Position numbers and translations under genes: made by a program. 64,000 nt of DNA from contig NC_044562.1 of NCBI RefSeq assembly GCF_007565055.1, positions 58,103,386 through 58,167,385 of the forward strand. The letters are read 5' to 3'. Under the pieces are notes generated by a model. That model was not told the DNA's origin. It made no database searches and saw nothing but the letters and a program-made list of their open reading frames with translations. Numbering within the stretch: position 1 is the first letter of the stretch; every line of letters starts with the position of its first letter. Origin of the DNA: Rhinopithecus roxellana. Lineage: Eukaryota > Chordata > Mammalia > Primates > Cercopithecidae. Shown here piece by piece: positions 44,918 to 57,600 of the stretch.

Positions 44918-45322
44918 TGATTTGCATATGGTCTGCCCCTGCCCAAACTGGTATTGAAATTTGATCCCCAATGTGTCAGTGTTGGGAAGTGGTGCCTAGT
45001 AGGAGGAGTTTGGGTAATAGGGGTGGATCCCTCATGGATAGGTTAGTACCCTGTGTGGAGGGGTGAGTTCCCATGAGAGCTGGTTAGAGAGTCAGCCTTC
45101 CTGGGCTTGTCTCTTGCTTCCTCTCTCGCCATATTGCCACATAATCTCTTTGTGTGTGCTCCCCCTTCCACTTGGTGCCATGAGTTGAAGTAGCATGAGG
45201 CCCTCACCAGGTGCAGCGGCCCAATCTTGAAATTTCCACCAGAATTTTGAGCCAAATAAACCTGTTTTGCTTTTTTTAAAAAATAAATTCCATAGCAGCG
45301 TGAAACAGACTAAGACATTGCA
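44918..45322 (+). mobile_element. MaLR-type LTR, family uncertain
   Basis: Blocks ttgatccccaatgtgtcagt, ggatccctcatggataggtt, cttgcttcctctctcgccat, catgaggccctcaccaggtg and gagccaaataaacctgtttt end with cagcgtgaaacagactaaga. The order is that of a MaLR-related LTR. It is solitary and has no coding part. Confidence 0.65.
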
Positions 45323-46214
45323 TATGCCCTGTGGTCCCATTCACTACCCCAAGGTGCAGAGATGTTCCCTCAGCCGTGAAGAATGACATTCCCCCCTGGG
45401 ATATCTGGAGGGGCTGTAAGCAGTTTGGGTTGGCGAGATAAGAAGGAGTTTGGGGGGCAGCTGGTTCGCGATCCTGGCGGCCTCAACTGCAGGCTCTTGG
45501 TCTGAAGTATTGTAAAGTACGGGAGCCTCGGGGCCCTCACTTCAAGGAGGGAACAGCATCTCCATGCCTCAGTATTTGAGGATTGTAGGAAGATGAGAGC
45601 CCTTCAGGTGGGACTAGTTCCCACCATGACCCCACTGCGGGCCAGTGGACTGAAATACGTCTGACCACTGATTTCTCAGGTTCATGGGTGTTGAGGAGGA
45701 GCCCTCTAGAATCAGCCCTGCCCGCCTCCTCTCATCCTGCCGCACGTCTTGTTCTGTCTGGATGACTGCCCTTGTTTTTCAAGGGAATGTTCCCTGTCGT
45801 CCTCAGCCAGGATCTTTTCTGAACTTGACATCTCCGTTTGTTCAGGGGGCAGTCATTGGGCACTTCCCTGTGCTGGTCATTGCGTTCTCATGGAGATGCA
45901 GAGATTAAAAATGAGTAGCTTGTCCACATACTGCCCAGAGTTAGAAAGGATTGCTCTTCTGTGGATTTGTCTCAGGTCGGGTACAGTGGGGATAGGGTCC
46001 TTCTCCCTTTTCCTAGCCTAAAGGTTCCAGCTGAATCTTCCCAGGCAGGGCTGAAACAGGAACCATTTTAGTCTTTGCTGCAACCCATGGTCAGTTCTCC
46101 AAGAAAAGTGAAGAGGGTTCCACCTGGGACGGTCCTCAAGGACTCAAAGGGCCAAAACACACGTACAACATGTTGAGACACTGTGTTTGTGTGACACACA
46201 TCTCAGCAGTAGGT

Positions 46215-46315
46215 ATATCTGCTTCATTTTACTGAGGAACCTGGGCTTCAAAGGGAAGAGGTGACAGCTCAGGACCACACAGCTGTAGTAGGTAGGAGGC
46301 AGGAAAATAGGGTCT
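46215..46315. repeat. MIR-like SINE fragment
   Basis: The stretch ttcattttactgaggaacct, then gaggtgacagctcaggacca and cacagctgtagtaggtagga, is reminiscent of the MIR core. Confidence 0.5.
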
Positions 46316-46344
46316 GGGTGCAGGGAACATAGGCCGATTCACAC

Positions 46345-46650
46345 TTCAGTTATGACAGGAAATATCTTCTCCATAGGGCGTAGGCCAATGACTTTGCAAC
46401 TCCATCCTCTCCATCTACATAGTGCGTACCCCAAGTAACCAATGGAATCATCTGGAGGGTATTTAAACTCCCAGAAATTCTATAACAGGGCTTTTGTGTG
46501 CCTATGCTCAGGCCCGCTCCCACACTGTGGAGTGTACTTTCATTTTCAATAAATCTCTTCATTCCTTTTTTGCTCTCTTTGTGTGTTTTGTCCAATTCTT
46601 TATTCAAAACGCCAAGAACCTGGACATCCTCCACTGTGAACAGTAAGACA
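46345..46650 (+). mobile_element. Solitary endogenous retrovirus-type LTR, family not assigned
   Basis: Shows a promoter-like tatttaaact (about 46460), a poly(A) signal aataaa (about 46549) and a downstream T/G-rich stretch ending near tgaacagtaagaca, the layout of an LTR. The text catgctcaggcccgctccca-like segment is familiar from class I LTRs. No viral genes adjoin it. The ends are approximate. Confidence 0.6.
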
Positions 46651-47564
46651 CATCAACTCCTTAGAGCTGGGGCAGCCAGCATAAAACCAGGCTGACCTCA
46701 GCCCGCTTCATTCACTGCAACACGAGGAATGGACTCTTTGTCGGCAGTATTTTAGACTGAGCTTTTTTTCTCACAAGTGTAATGCATGCTTAGTAACTAA
46801 ACGGAGTGGGAATAAATACATAGGGTACGCGCTCCTTACAGGAATTTTTTTCCGAACTATCTTGGTATGAAGTGGTTTTGTGTTCTTCAATTTTGTTACG
46901 AGGATTATGCAGATAATTTCCACAGTTGACCAGTTATCTGAGGTGAGCGTATTTCAGATGTGGGCTGTTTTCTGCATCGTGGGTGTTGTGTTCCCTCCAC
47001 ACTGGAATTTTTCTGTTTGCTCATTCATTGGGAACAAGGAGAGGTTTATTTGGGCCTGGCTGGATGGGTGGGTAGGTGGGAGTGATCTCCTTAACACTCT
47101 GCCTGTGCCTGTTAAAAGCCCCTTAGATCTGTGCTGGGCCTGGCCACTCCGTGGACACCCTTGCCAAGCTCTGCCTTTAGCTGGCATGTCCCTGCTCTTG
47201 GGCTTCTGTCTGACCAGGTGATTATTCGGAGAGATGGGGGAGGGGGGAGACTAAGAGCTGACATCAGATTCCTCTTAGTAAAAGGACAGTCTTTGTTGGG
47301 GAAAACACCGTGGTGGGTGCTTGGGTTAGAGCCCTGAGGGCATGGCTACTTGAGGTGGCTTAGCTTGCAGGGTGCAAAGGTCTGATGGGAAGGGAAGTGA
47401 GATGTGGGGGAGAATGGCTAAAGAAATGAGGCTGAGTTGTGGGGTTGGGAGAGATGAAGGGCCATGGAGGGGACCCCTGGAGGGTAGAATGCAGGCCATG
47501 TGGAGAATGAGGATGCCTTGATTGATTGGAACGGTTTTTTTTTTACTCGCCACGACCTAATATC

Positions 47565-47945
47565 CCCAAGTTCATTTTCTGTTGCTATAACAATACCACA
47601 GACTGGGTAATTTATAATGAAAATAAATTTATGTCTTACAGTTCTGGAGGCTGGGAAGTCCGAGGTCGAGGGGCTGGCATCTGGTAAAGGCCTTCTTGCC
47701 ACACCATTCCATGGGGGAAGATCAAAGAGCAAGAGGACACACAAGCAAGAGACAGCTAAACTCCTTTTTACAACACATGCTCATTGTAATAAACCCACTC
47801 TGATAATGACATTAATCCATTCGTGAAGGCAGAGACCTCATGGCCTAATCACTTAATGGTTCCACCTCTTAATACCATCACAATGGCAATTAAATTTCAA
47901 CATGAATTTTGGAGGGAACATTCAAACCATAGCACTGTTCCACTG
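47565..47945 (-). mobile_element. MaLR-type LTR, reverse orientation
   Basis: The reverse-oriented LTR pattern is ttttctgttgctataacaat, cagactgggtaatttataat, cagttctggaggctgggaag, cattcgtgaaggcagagacc and caacatgaattttggaggga, ending aaaccatagca. Solitary and non-coding. Confidence 0.65.
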
Positions 47946-50550
47946 AGTTTTCATTTTTTAATAATTGCTTTTAAAAAAGTTTCCAGGGTCTCTGGCTGAT
48001 TCTTTTTTATGAACTACCTGTTCTTGTTTCACAAGTGCCTCTTCCTATGTTACAGTTTATTTCAAAAGTCCCCTTTAGGTCTGAGATTTTATTTATATGT
48101 GTTCTAAAGTCCTTTTCTGATTTTTCTGTTGCCTCTGTCTCCTCAGGTTTGGGTTGAGTGGCCTGTTTTCCTTCACACTGTGTTGCTGTCCTGGGCAGGT
48201 GATTCTCAATTGTGCCTTACCTTTATACCTGAAGTTCCCTAGTGTTCTATGCAAAGCATCTGGCCTTAGGAGAGAAGCACCACCAATAAGTCCTAGTTAG
48301 AGTAGGGATGGCAGAGAAGCACTCTGGGAGACAAGTCTGGACTGAATAGGTCATGACCTGAGGGACTTAGAAAACCTTATTTGGACCTCCAGGGTCTAGG
48401 AATTTGCATGGGTCTCCCTCACTGCAGCCTCAGGCTTCAGTTCTCTAATCTGTCTCTGTAGAAACCAATCTTTCATCAAGCTTCTTTTCCCTTTTTGAAC
48501 ATCATCTCCTGCCTGCCTGGCTAGGCCCTAATCCCCAAAATGCAGCTCTCTCTCACGTTCTGGCCTCAGCTCTGTCGTTGTCATTAGTGCTGTTTGCCGT
48601 CTACCCCCACTTTTGTGCACGTGGTAGGGTTGCAGCCCACGTGGTTGTAGGCCCTTCAGAACTTCCACTGCCAGTGTGAGCCCCTCAACAGCTCTCTTAT
48701 CCCTGGCAAGGTGCCTGGAAACATTTGAGATCTCTATCCCATCAGTATAGGTCCCAGTGGTCACATTGAAGAGAATCCACCCTTCCCCTGCCAGCCTGAG
48801 GTGGGCCTGCAGCATGAGAAAGCTTTGTTGGGTGAGACGTCTGTGCCTCATAGTTGTCTAGCTGGAGCATAACTTGGCCTAATAGAGAAGCTGGCCGCTA
48901 GAAGAGGGATGCTGTGCTAACAAAACATGTGACCTGCCAGGATTTGGAATGTTGGCAAGCTGTTAGGTGGGGCAAAACATTTGGTAAAGCTCAACGGTGA
49001 TGACTCATAAGGCAGATCGTGAGCTAAGTGTGCATGTCTAGTGGAGAGACTGGGAAACAATCCTGGCCTGAATATTGGCCAGAGGCTGCATTTGACAAGG
49101 GACTACAAGGAAACGATGAGCTAAAAAAAAAAAAAAATCTGCACCTGCAAGCTGGGAGGAAAAGGAACGAAGGCCAGGAATGCAAGGACTTGAGGCTGAA
49201 AGAGCCCTCCTGTGCACCCCATGGGCCGGTACAGAGCCAGGACAGATTGTGGCAAGGGTGCCATCCTGGATCCAGATGCCCTCCTACCCCCCAGGTTATG
49301 ATGCTGGGCACTGCTGCTGAGTTTCCCAAAGGCAGGTGTCAGGCCGGAGGTGGCGCTGTGGGCGTGGCTGTAGGCACCTGGAATGGAGTCACCTGCAGAC
49401 CACAGAGTCATTTCAAGTTGAATTGCAAAAGAAAGAAGAGCCCCGGATGAAAGTTTGTGACCACTGGGACTTGAAAACAACCTTGGCGGGGAAGAGGCTG
49501 AGAAAGCAGTTCTGCCACTGAGGAGGGCTCCTTTGAGGACACCATCAAGCATGGCCAAGAAGGAAACAGGAAAGGGGTCCTCCCGAGGCTGGAACCCCAG
49601 GCCACAGAGAACAGGACCTGGGGGAGTGGGGTGTCCACTCCCAGACAGGGGCCCTGGCTGTGCCTGCCTGGCAAGACTTTAGATGGCCATGGAGCAGGGA
49701 CTGCCAGGTGCCCTCCACACCCACTTTCACAGGGGTTACTGCAGTCGTCCTATCCCTGGGTGTGAGGGGCAGTGAGGTTCTTGTAGTTCCTAGGTCTTTG
49801 GATGGGGTGGCGCGTCCCCTAGCCCTGATGTGAAGTAGGTACGTGAAGTAACACATGCAGAGACGGCCCCAGACCCTAGACTGGAGTTGCCACCGCCACT
49901 GGAGGGGAACTCGTCTGCCCTGGGGAGGGGCGGGGCATCCAGAACAGGGAAGAGGGTGAGGGGGACATTTGGTGGCTGGGGACTGGACGGTGATGGTGTC
50001 AGGGTTATTTGCCCAACACCTCCTGCCCTCCCCACTTCTTGGCTGCCATGTGTGGAGTGGAGCTGTGACTGGGCTTGGCCAGTGGGTTGAGAGGAGACGT
50101 GCTGCTTCTGGGCCATGGCATGTTGGCCAGGTGTGTGTGGCACTGAGATGGTGGCACCACATCCTTGGGGACTCTGAAAAGCAGCAACACCTATTGCCTG
50201 GGAAAATGGAAATCTCAATTCTCCAAAACCAAACATGCCTGTCACCTTGTACCCATCTTGGGACAGGATCACCACTTGAGGCTGGGATTTGGCTTAAGCC
50301 ACAAAGGTGAAGGCCCAGAGTGAAGGTGACACATGGCCTCCCTGTGACATCCAGAGGCTACTCAGGCCCAGGAGGTCTGGCCAAGGGGCTGGGTAGGATT
50401 CGGGGAGCCTGCTCTTAGGCTTGTGTATCAGAGGAGGGGGCCACGCCCAGCTCCTGACCAGCTGCAGGTTCCAAGTCCTGGCAGGCCAGCCCACCCTACA
50501 CAGCCGGGAAGATGCAGAGGATAAGAGTCGAGAGAAAGAGGGAGGGAGAT
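47946..50550. other. Intergenic spacer between CAPN10 and RNPEPL1
   Basis: Mixed composition, with no supportable gene. An A run lies at about 49122-49138. A 107-codon minus frame at 48528-48851 has no secure homologue. GC content rises toward the RNPEPL1 3' end. Confidence 0.35.
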
Positions 50551-50572
50551 CAGGTTTGCAGAGTGGCTAAGT

Positions 50573-50578
50573 TTTAAT
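50573..50578 (-). terminator. RNPEPL1: RNPEPL1 poly(A) signal ATTAAA (candidate)
   Basis: TTTAAT on the + strand gives ATTAAA on the minus strand, about 790 bases after the stop. ATTAAA is the commonest variant signal. I see no AATAAA between it and the stop codon. Confidence 0.6.
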
Positions 50579-51369
50579 GGGACCATCACCGTGATACCCC
50601 ATTGCAGCAGTCCCAGGCTGGAGCCCCAGGCCCCGTCTGCCTCTTCCAGCATGGTGGGCCTAGAGAGCACCAGCACCACCTCCCACTTTCCCTAGGGTAT
50701 TGCTGTGCCCATGTGCCTCCCACCCCAGGAAGCCACAAGAGACTCCCCCTGGGTCCTGGGACTCCCTGTTCTGAGGGGCTAAGGTTGCCTGGGGCCAGGG
50801 GGCCCTCCCCAGGTACAACTGTCCTCTCCCTGTGTCCCCTGCCCCCACACTGAGGGAATGTCTGTGTCCTTGTTCCTCTGCCAGGGGCCAACTGAGGCTG
50901 CCAACCCCAGGGGCGGGGTGCAGGGCTGTGCGGGGAGGGTGGCTCAGATCCCTGCAAGGAGGCGTGCTGCAGGGACAGCACAGCCCGGGCCCCTGGCAGA
51001 TGTAAGGCACAGTGTGGCGGTCACCGTAGGGCTGCTGGGGCCCTTGCCCCAGGGGCAGCACCTGGCAGGTGCTGGCATCTGGGGCTAGGCACAGCTGTCA
51101 GTGTTGAGACAGGAGGCATGGCGTGTGCGGGCTGGCCCCAGGGCCTGCAGTGCAAGAGAGCTGGGAGTGGGGAGGCCAGGTCCACAGGTCTCTGCCGGAC
51201 ACAAGGAGGTCCCTCTCCCCATTCTCCCTGCCTGGGAGAGCCCAGGGGAGGGGCTTGTGGGCCTGGGCAGAGCTCATGGCCAGAGCCATAGGCGCAGTCA
51301 TGGCAGGCCTGGCCCACAGAAGGCACAATTGTGGTGTCTGGGAGGTCGAGGGTCAGCCCGCCAACAGGG
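50579..51369 (-). other. RNPEPL1: RNPEPL1 3' untranslated region (inferred)
   Basis: GC-rich sequence from the stop codon to the ATTAAA signal. It has no repeats. The extent is inferred. Confidence 0.55.
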
Positions 51370-51663
51370 CTAGGCAGACACATTGACGTCCCTGAGAGAG
51401 ATGGCACTGCTGGGGGCCTCATCCCCAAGCAGCAGGGCCTGTGCGTCCGAGTCTGTGTCTGCTTCAGCCCTGCCCAGCTCCGTGCTGGGCTCTGAGGCAG
51501 GCTCTGTGCTAGAGCCCAGGCCCTGGGACAGGATCTGCTGGATGGCTCTGCGCAGGTTGGGGTGCAGCCGGCCCTGCGTCTGGTAGAAGACCTCCAGCGC
51601 GAAGGACTTGAGGGCACCAGTGCAGAGGTCCTCGTACAGCGGGATGGTGTACATGCGTGACAT
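51370..51663 (-). CDS. RNPEPL1: RNPEPL1 coding exon 11 (residues 628-724 and stop)
   Basis: MSRMYTIPLYEDLCTGALK to the Ser/Glu-rich C-terminus ending DVNVSA. Acceptor ccgcag. Confidence 0.95.
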   Translation of the reverse strand: MSRMYTIPLYEDLCTGALKSFALEVFYQTQGRLHPNLRRAIQQILSQGLGSSTEPASEPSTELGRAEADTDSDAQALLLGDEAPSSAISLRDVNVSA

Positions 51664-54600
51664 CTGCGGGAGGGTCACTCAGTCACACTGGTGGGCTCCC
51701 CAGGCCCCTCGAGCCAGCCCACCCTGCCAGACCAGCCAGGTGGCTCTCCCACCCCTGGGTCCCCAGTTTCATCATCAGGGCTGTGGCCTGGAATCTGGTG
51801 TCCAGGAGCCCTGCCATTAGCCTCCAACCTCCACCCCACCCTTCCAGGCCGACCATGGAGTCCCCATCTCCAGGGAGCCTGGGCCGGAGGGAGCACATAC
51901 AGGGAACAGGGAGCCAGGGCCCACGGGCCTGAGAGCTCTGGGTTCTCTCTGAGGAGGTTGGACGTCCCCTCTGCCCAGACCTGGACGCTGAAGGCCCAGG
52001 GCCCAGCAGGCTGAGGTGGCCTGGACCCCAGACTCCTGCTCCCAGCTGGTCCCTCCCACAGCTTCTTCAAGAACTGGTGGAGTCCAGGCTGCCCTCTGGC
52101 ACCTGCAGCCGGTGCATGCCCCCACTCCCAACAGACCCCTATGTCTTCCCCGCCCCATTCTCCAGAATGTGCCTGGCCTGCCCCAACAGCTCAGACTAGG
52201 GAGTTGGGTGGGACTCCCACTCCGCATGGCTAGGCCGTTCCAGGCTGGTCCCCCAGGCCGGTGACTGCACCTGGCTCTCCAGAAAGCGCCGCACCCTGTG
52301 GAGGTCAGGATAGTAGTCGTTGCGGACCACGATCTGCAGCCAGCGGATGCGGATCTCAGCGTTCATCGAGTCCAGCAGGGAGGAGTAGCACTTGGACAGG
52401 CTCATCACCACCTCTGCAGCGCAGGGGGCAGGTCAGGGCTGAGCTGCTGTTGCACCCCAGCCCCTGGGCCACCCCCATCAGCTGCAAGGACCCACCCTGT
52501 GGCAGCGGGGACCCGTCCAGGAGCCGGTCCAGGAAGAGTGCTGTCTGGAAGGTCCTCCACTTGGAGATGTCAATAGCACTGGCTGAGGCAGCTGCCTGGT
52601 CCAGGGGTTCTGCGGTCCACAGCTGGAAAAGGGCCTCCACGGGTCGGGTCAGGCTGGATCCCTGAGACAGGTCCGGCTCAGCCAGCGGCGGGCCTGTGGC
52701 ATTGAGCCAGCGCTCGAATTCCAGCCCTGGAGGGGAGAAGTGACCCTGGGGTCCCTGCCCGGGCTGGGGAGGGGCTGCCTGAGCAATCTGCCCAGGAGAC
52801 CCCAGACCCTGAGTGTGTCCCAGGCAGGTGGCCTGTTCCAGGGACATGGGCCGTTCAGGAAGGCAGGGTCAGCTCCAGCCAGCACTGCTACTTGAAGCCA
52901 CTGAAGGAGCTTCTGTGAAGGGGTACAGGGAGGCAGAGGCTTGGGTTGGTGACCCAACCACGCCTCTCCTGGGTGGAAGACAATGAAGTAGTCTAAACCC
53001 AACCTCAGTGCTGGCAGAGGCCACCTGCACCATGAGCCAGCAGGGGCGGGGTGGGGGCAACAGGCTCTTAAGATGATGTTCCTGCTCTAAAAGGGCAGTG
53101 CCCATCCCCTACCCACAAAAAGCTCTTGGTGCACTTGCTGTACCTTCCAAAACTTGGTGTCACCATGCACAGTCCTCCCAGTGGCACCTCACCACCCTCC
53201 AGCAATTCTGGCCTCTCCCTCAATGTCTGAACCCTGTAGTGCCTTCCTGGGCCCCAAAGCCCTCAGACCCTCAGGGACACCCTTAGAAGTGATGCATAAG
53301 CAGGGCTGGCTGCTGTTTTCCAGCTCCAGGACAGCTCCAGGACACCCCCATCACCCGCCCTTCCTGCACCAGGCCCTTTGCACACCTGGTTTCCATGGCC
53401 CACTTCCTGGGAGTGCCTAACTCGGCCCACTTAGCCTTGTGCCACCGCCCCCAGGCAGGTCCCCAACCCCAGCCCTGTTCTTATAGCATACCGGCCTGGG
53501 GCCCATATGGTCCAGCAAGGGTCGGCTGAAGGACAGACAGTGAACTGACGGGGCTTTCCTCCAGGTGGAGTGGCCTCTCAGGCAGCAGAGGCCCCGCCTG
53601 TCATCACACCCACAGCTCCCTGACTGCAGCAGTGGGGTCAGCCTCACCTGCCCGGCAGTCCACGCTCTGCTCCTTCAGCTCCGGGAAGAAGCTCAGGAAG
53701 GAGTCCAGCAGGTCCTGGGCCACCACACTGGTGAACTTGTACTTCTCCACGTAGGCCTGTGTGGCAGAGGTGGGGCCTCAGCAGGCCTGGAAGGGCGGGG
53801 CACAAGCAGCCCCACGAGAGGCCTGCAGGGCACTGCAGGGCATGCGCCGAGGTACGTGCTGGACACGAGGCAGGCGCAGAGGCAGTGAGTAGGCATTGCA
53901 GAGCCAGCATTTGGCACACAAGCCCTGCCAAGTGGCCAAATGGAGGGTGGAAGAAGGGAAGGTGGCAACCCAGGGACTCCCCGCAAAGAACGGCAGACTA
54001 GGTCCCAGCCAGGCTCACAGGCCCCTGCCAATTCCACCCCAACTGCCAGAAGAGCGGGCAGCCCTGTGAGCTGGGGAGGGGCTGGGGGCAGGTGGCAGCA
54101 GGGCCGTCCGGGGCACGGGCTGCTCACTCGGAGAAAGTCATCAAAGCGCTGTGGGTCTCCGCAGAGCTGGGACAGGTAGTACACGAAGCAGTAACCCTTC
54201 TCGTAGGTGAACAGGTTCATCAGGTGGCTGGGATTCACTCCTGCAAGGTGAACACCCACCTGGGCTGGCGTCCGAGACCACCAGTGTTCCATGGGACAGG
54301 GAGGGGGGTGGTCAGGCTCTGAGGAGTAGGAAGGGCCAAGAGCCACAGTCCCTCACATGCCCAGATGTGTACTGATGCCCTGGGCATGCCTCGGGGAAGA
54401 CTGAGGACTCACACGCCACTGTGACCGGTGTTCAGAGCCAGGGAGGTGGCAGTGGCTGTGGGAGCCTGGGGAGGCCTTGCCCAGGCCAGAGACTCTCAGC
54501 TTGGCCTTGGCAGGGGTCCCGGCACAGTGGGGGACAGAGAAGCCACAGCCAGAACACACGAAGGGCAGGCAAGGAGGCCTTGAGGGGTGACATCGCCGGT

Positions 54601-57600
54601 TCCAGGAGTGGGTCCTGAGGAGCAGGTACCTGGCTCCAGCTTGACCTGCAGTTTGCTGACCGGGCTGTCCTCTCCCAGAAGCTTCATCTGCCGGTGCAGG
54701 GCATCCAGGCGGAAGGCAGTCTCCAGGCAGGTGAAGGCAGCACCTGGATGGGGTCCGGAGACAGGGGAGAGGTGAGGGGGTGTAGGGAGAGTCGGGGGAA
54801 GCAGGGGGGTGTGGGCACCTGCAGCATGGCAGGGGAGCCAGGCTGGGCTTTCTGCCCCTGGCTCAGTGCCCAGGGCCCCCAGTGGCTGCCCTCCCCGGCC
54901 CCGGCCGCACCATAGGTCTCGGTGGTGATGCGGCGCTGGGCATAGGTGGCCAGGCCCTCGCTCAGCCACATCTCTTCCCATGTGGCGTTGGTGACAGCAT
55001 TGCCGAACCAGCTGTGGGCCACCTCATGGATGACATCGATGACCAGGAACTCATCGCTCTCCAGGATGGAGGAGATGATGAAGGTGAGGCAGGGGTTCTC
55101 CATGGCCACGATGGGGAAGGAGGGGGGCAGGAAGACAATGTCGTACCTGCACCGGGAGGGCGGTGAGGGTGGCAGACCTCAGGGCTCAGACTCCCACCCC
55201 GCACACCCACACCCCACCTTCCACCCAGCAGGGATCAGCCCCGCCCCTGCAGTGAACTCCGCTTCCTCCCCAGGAGACGGGGACAGGACACCCCAGGGGT
55301 CAGACGAGGGGCTCCCCCTCTGACTCCTCCTTCCAGTCAACCAGGTCTACAGGTCCCCGGGGCCTACCTGCCCCACATGTACGGCCCATACAGCCGCTCA
55401 GCTGCACTCAGCCACTGCTCCACTGCGCCCGACAACTTGCTGGTGGCCGTGGGCAGGAGGCACGGCTCGGCCCACACACGGCTCCTGTTGCATGCAGAGA
55501 GGGTGAGCTGAGGCCGAGCAGCCCCAGCCCTGCTCACCCCAAAAGGCTCTCCCACTGCCCTGGGGCTCCAGTAACACCCACACCTCATCCAGCCTGGCTG
55601 ACCACCCTAGCCCGCAGCCCGCCCTGCCTCACTGGATGGGCAGCTACCCTGGCCCTTCCCACAGCAAGGGCAGAGCTGCATTCTAGGGGTCACTTAGCTC
55701 GTTTTATCTCTGGGTTGAAGGCACCAACGAAGGTGTGAGGGTGCCAAGCTGTGCGGGGGCCTTGGCAGGAAGGACCAGTTTGCAAGGCAGGCACTGGGTG
55801 GGCCAGGCTGCTGGGTCTGAGGGCACATGGGTGGGAGGGCCTGGCAGACAGGGCCCTGGCAGTGGCTTCAAGGAAGGGGCAGGGCTGGCCCAGAGTACCC
55901 AGAGGCCAGTGGGGGTCCTCAGCAGGGCAGCTGTGGACACAGGTCACAGACCCCCAGTGGGGCTCTCCCTGAGGCCTGGGCAGCCTGGAAGGCCCTCCCT
56001 ACCTGGGCCCGATGTCTGCTGGCTTGAGGTCTCCGGCCACCAGGGCCACGAGGTAGGCGGGCACAGGATGTTCCATGTGGAAGTGGAAGACGCCTTCTTC
56101 CTCCATGTACGCACTCTGGGTGGCACTCATCAGCACCTGCACCCCCGATGGCGCCTGTAAGGAGGCCAGACTGAGACCAGGTGGCCCCACTGTCAACACA
56201 CCCACAGCCCAGGCCAGGGAGCCTGTCAGGCTGCCCCACATTTGTAGCAGGAAACCCTACATCCCCATCAGGGAACGTTTCTGTCAAAGAACTTTTCTCC
56301 AAAGACCTGCCACCCTCCACTCGGAACCCCGAGCTCCCAGCCTGCAAACCTCATCCCAGTGCAGACGGTGCTGCCGAGCTCGGGCCCGGTGACCCACAGA
56401 CCCCACCAGAGATCAGCAGCTCTGTCTGGAGACTCCTTGTCTGGGGCCCCTACAATCCCTCACCCTGGGTCCAGGACCCTGAACCCTTCAGGCCCGTTGG
56501 AGGCAGCCCAGCTTCCCCCATTCCCTGCAAAGCAGCTCCTCCCATAGAGTAGGGAGGGTGGGCTCCTGCTAGCACTGTGGCATGCTGGCAGCTGGGGCCA
56601 CAGTCCAGGCAGGTAGGAGCAAGGGGGAGGCGGTGTGGCCAGGCCGCTGGGCTGTCCTGGGAGCAAGGTGATAGCAGCTGGCAGCCCCTGACCTTGACGA
56701 CGGCAGAGTAGGTGCACTTCACGGCAGGCGTGTCAAAGCACGGGAAGAAGGAGCGGTTGCACACGGAGTGGCCCTGGGTGAAAACGAAGGGCTTGGCGCA
56801 GCCATAGGTCAGCTCTGGGTCCAGCCACCAGATCTGCGGGCAGGATGGCACATCAGCAGATGGCCACCCAGCTGGGGTGCTGGGCCCTAGCCACTGGGCA
56901 GCAGCCTGAGAGAAGGCAGGAGGCTCTGGGAGGGGACGATGGCTGGATTATCTTGCTGAGTTCATCGGGCGCCAATAGCCACCCCCTAGCCTTCACTTGC
57001 CTGCAGAGGTAGGGGGACATCCTGGACAGGTGACCCAGGGTGTGGCCTGCACTGTGTCATCAGGGCCAGACCCCAACCCAGGCAGGATGCCCTGCGTCAG
57101 GGAGCTGACAGGGGAATCTCCCAGCTAACACCAGGGCGAAGAAAGGGAATAGCCCATCATTGCATTATCTTAGCTTCCTTAGGGAAACGAAGGCAAAGTT
57201 GGAATACATTCAGTCCAAATTCCCAGCAGCTCATCTGGTCATGGCCAGGAAAGGGAGCCTGGGGTGTGGAACCTGGGAAGCCAGGGCCTCCTGATGGCTA
57301 CACACTGGCAGGCAGCACACCCGAGCCCAGAGCCGCCCTGAGCCCAGGCAGCCTCGCCTGGAGGGACCCCGCAGGAGACAGGCTCCAGGCCAGGGAATGG
57401 CAAGCAGGGAGTGGAGGCCAGGCCAGAGGCCGCTGCTGGCAGGGGACAGGAGTGGCTAAGGGAAGGATGGCCGGGGCCACTGCCTGGAGGCTGGGGGCTG
57501 TGGCGAGTGCTGTGGAATGGGTGTGCTCACAGCAGCTGCTGCCCACCTAAGGTCACCCCCTGGCAAACCTCTCATCTGCACCATAGCTGTTGAGGCTTTC

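Noticed and set aside
48528..48851. 107-codon minus frame with GWILFNVT followed by LTLAVE, faintly like a TGF-beta propeptide
   Set aside because: The resemblance covers only a few residues. There are no cysteine-knot sequence, exon signals or flanking homology.
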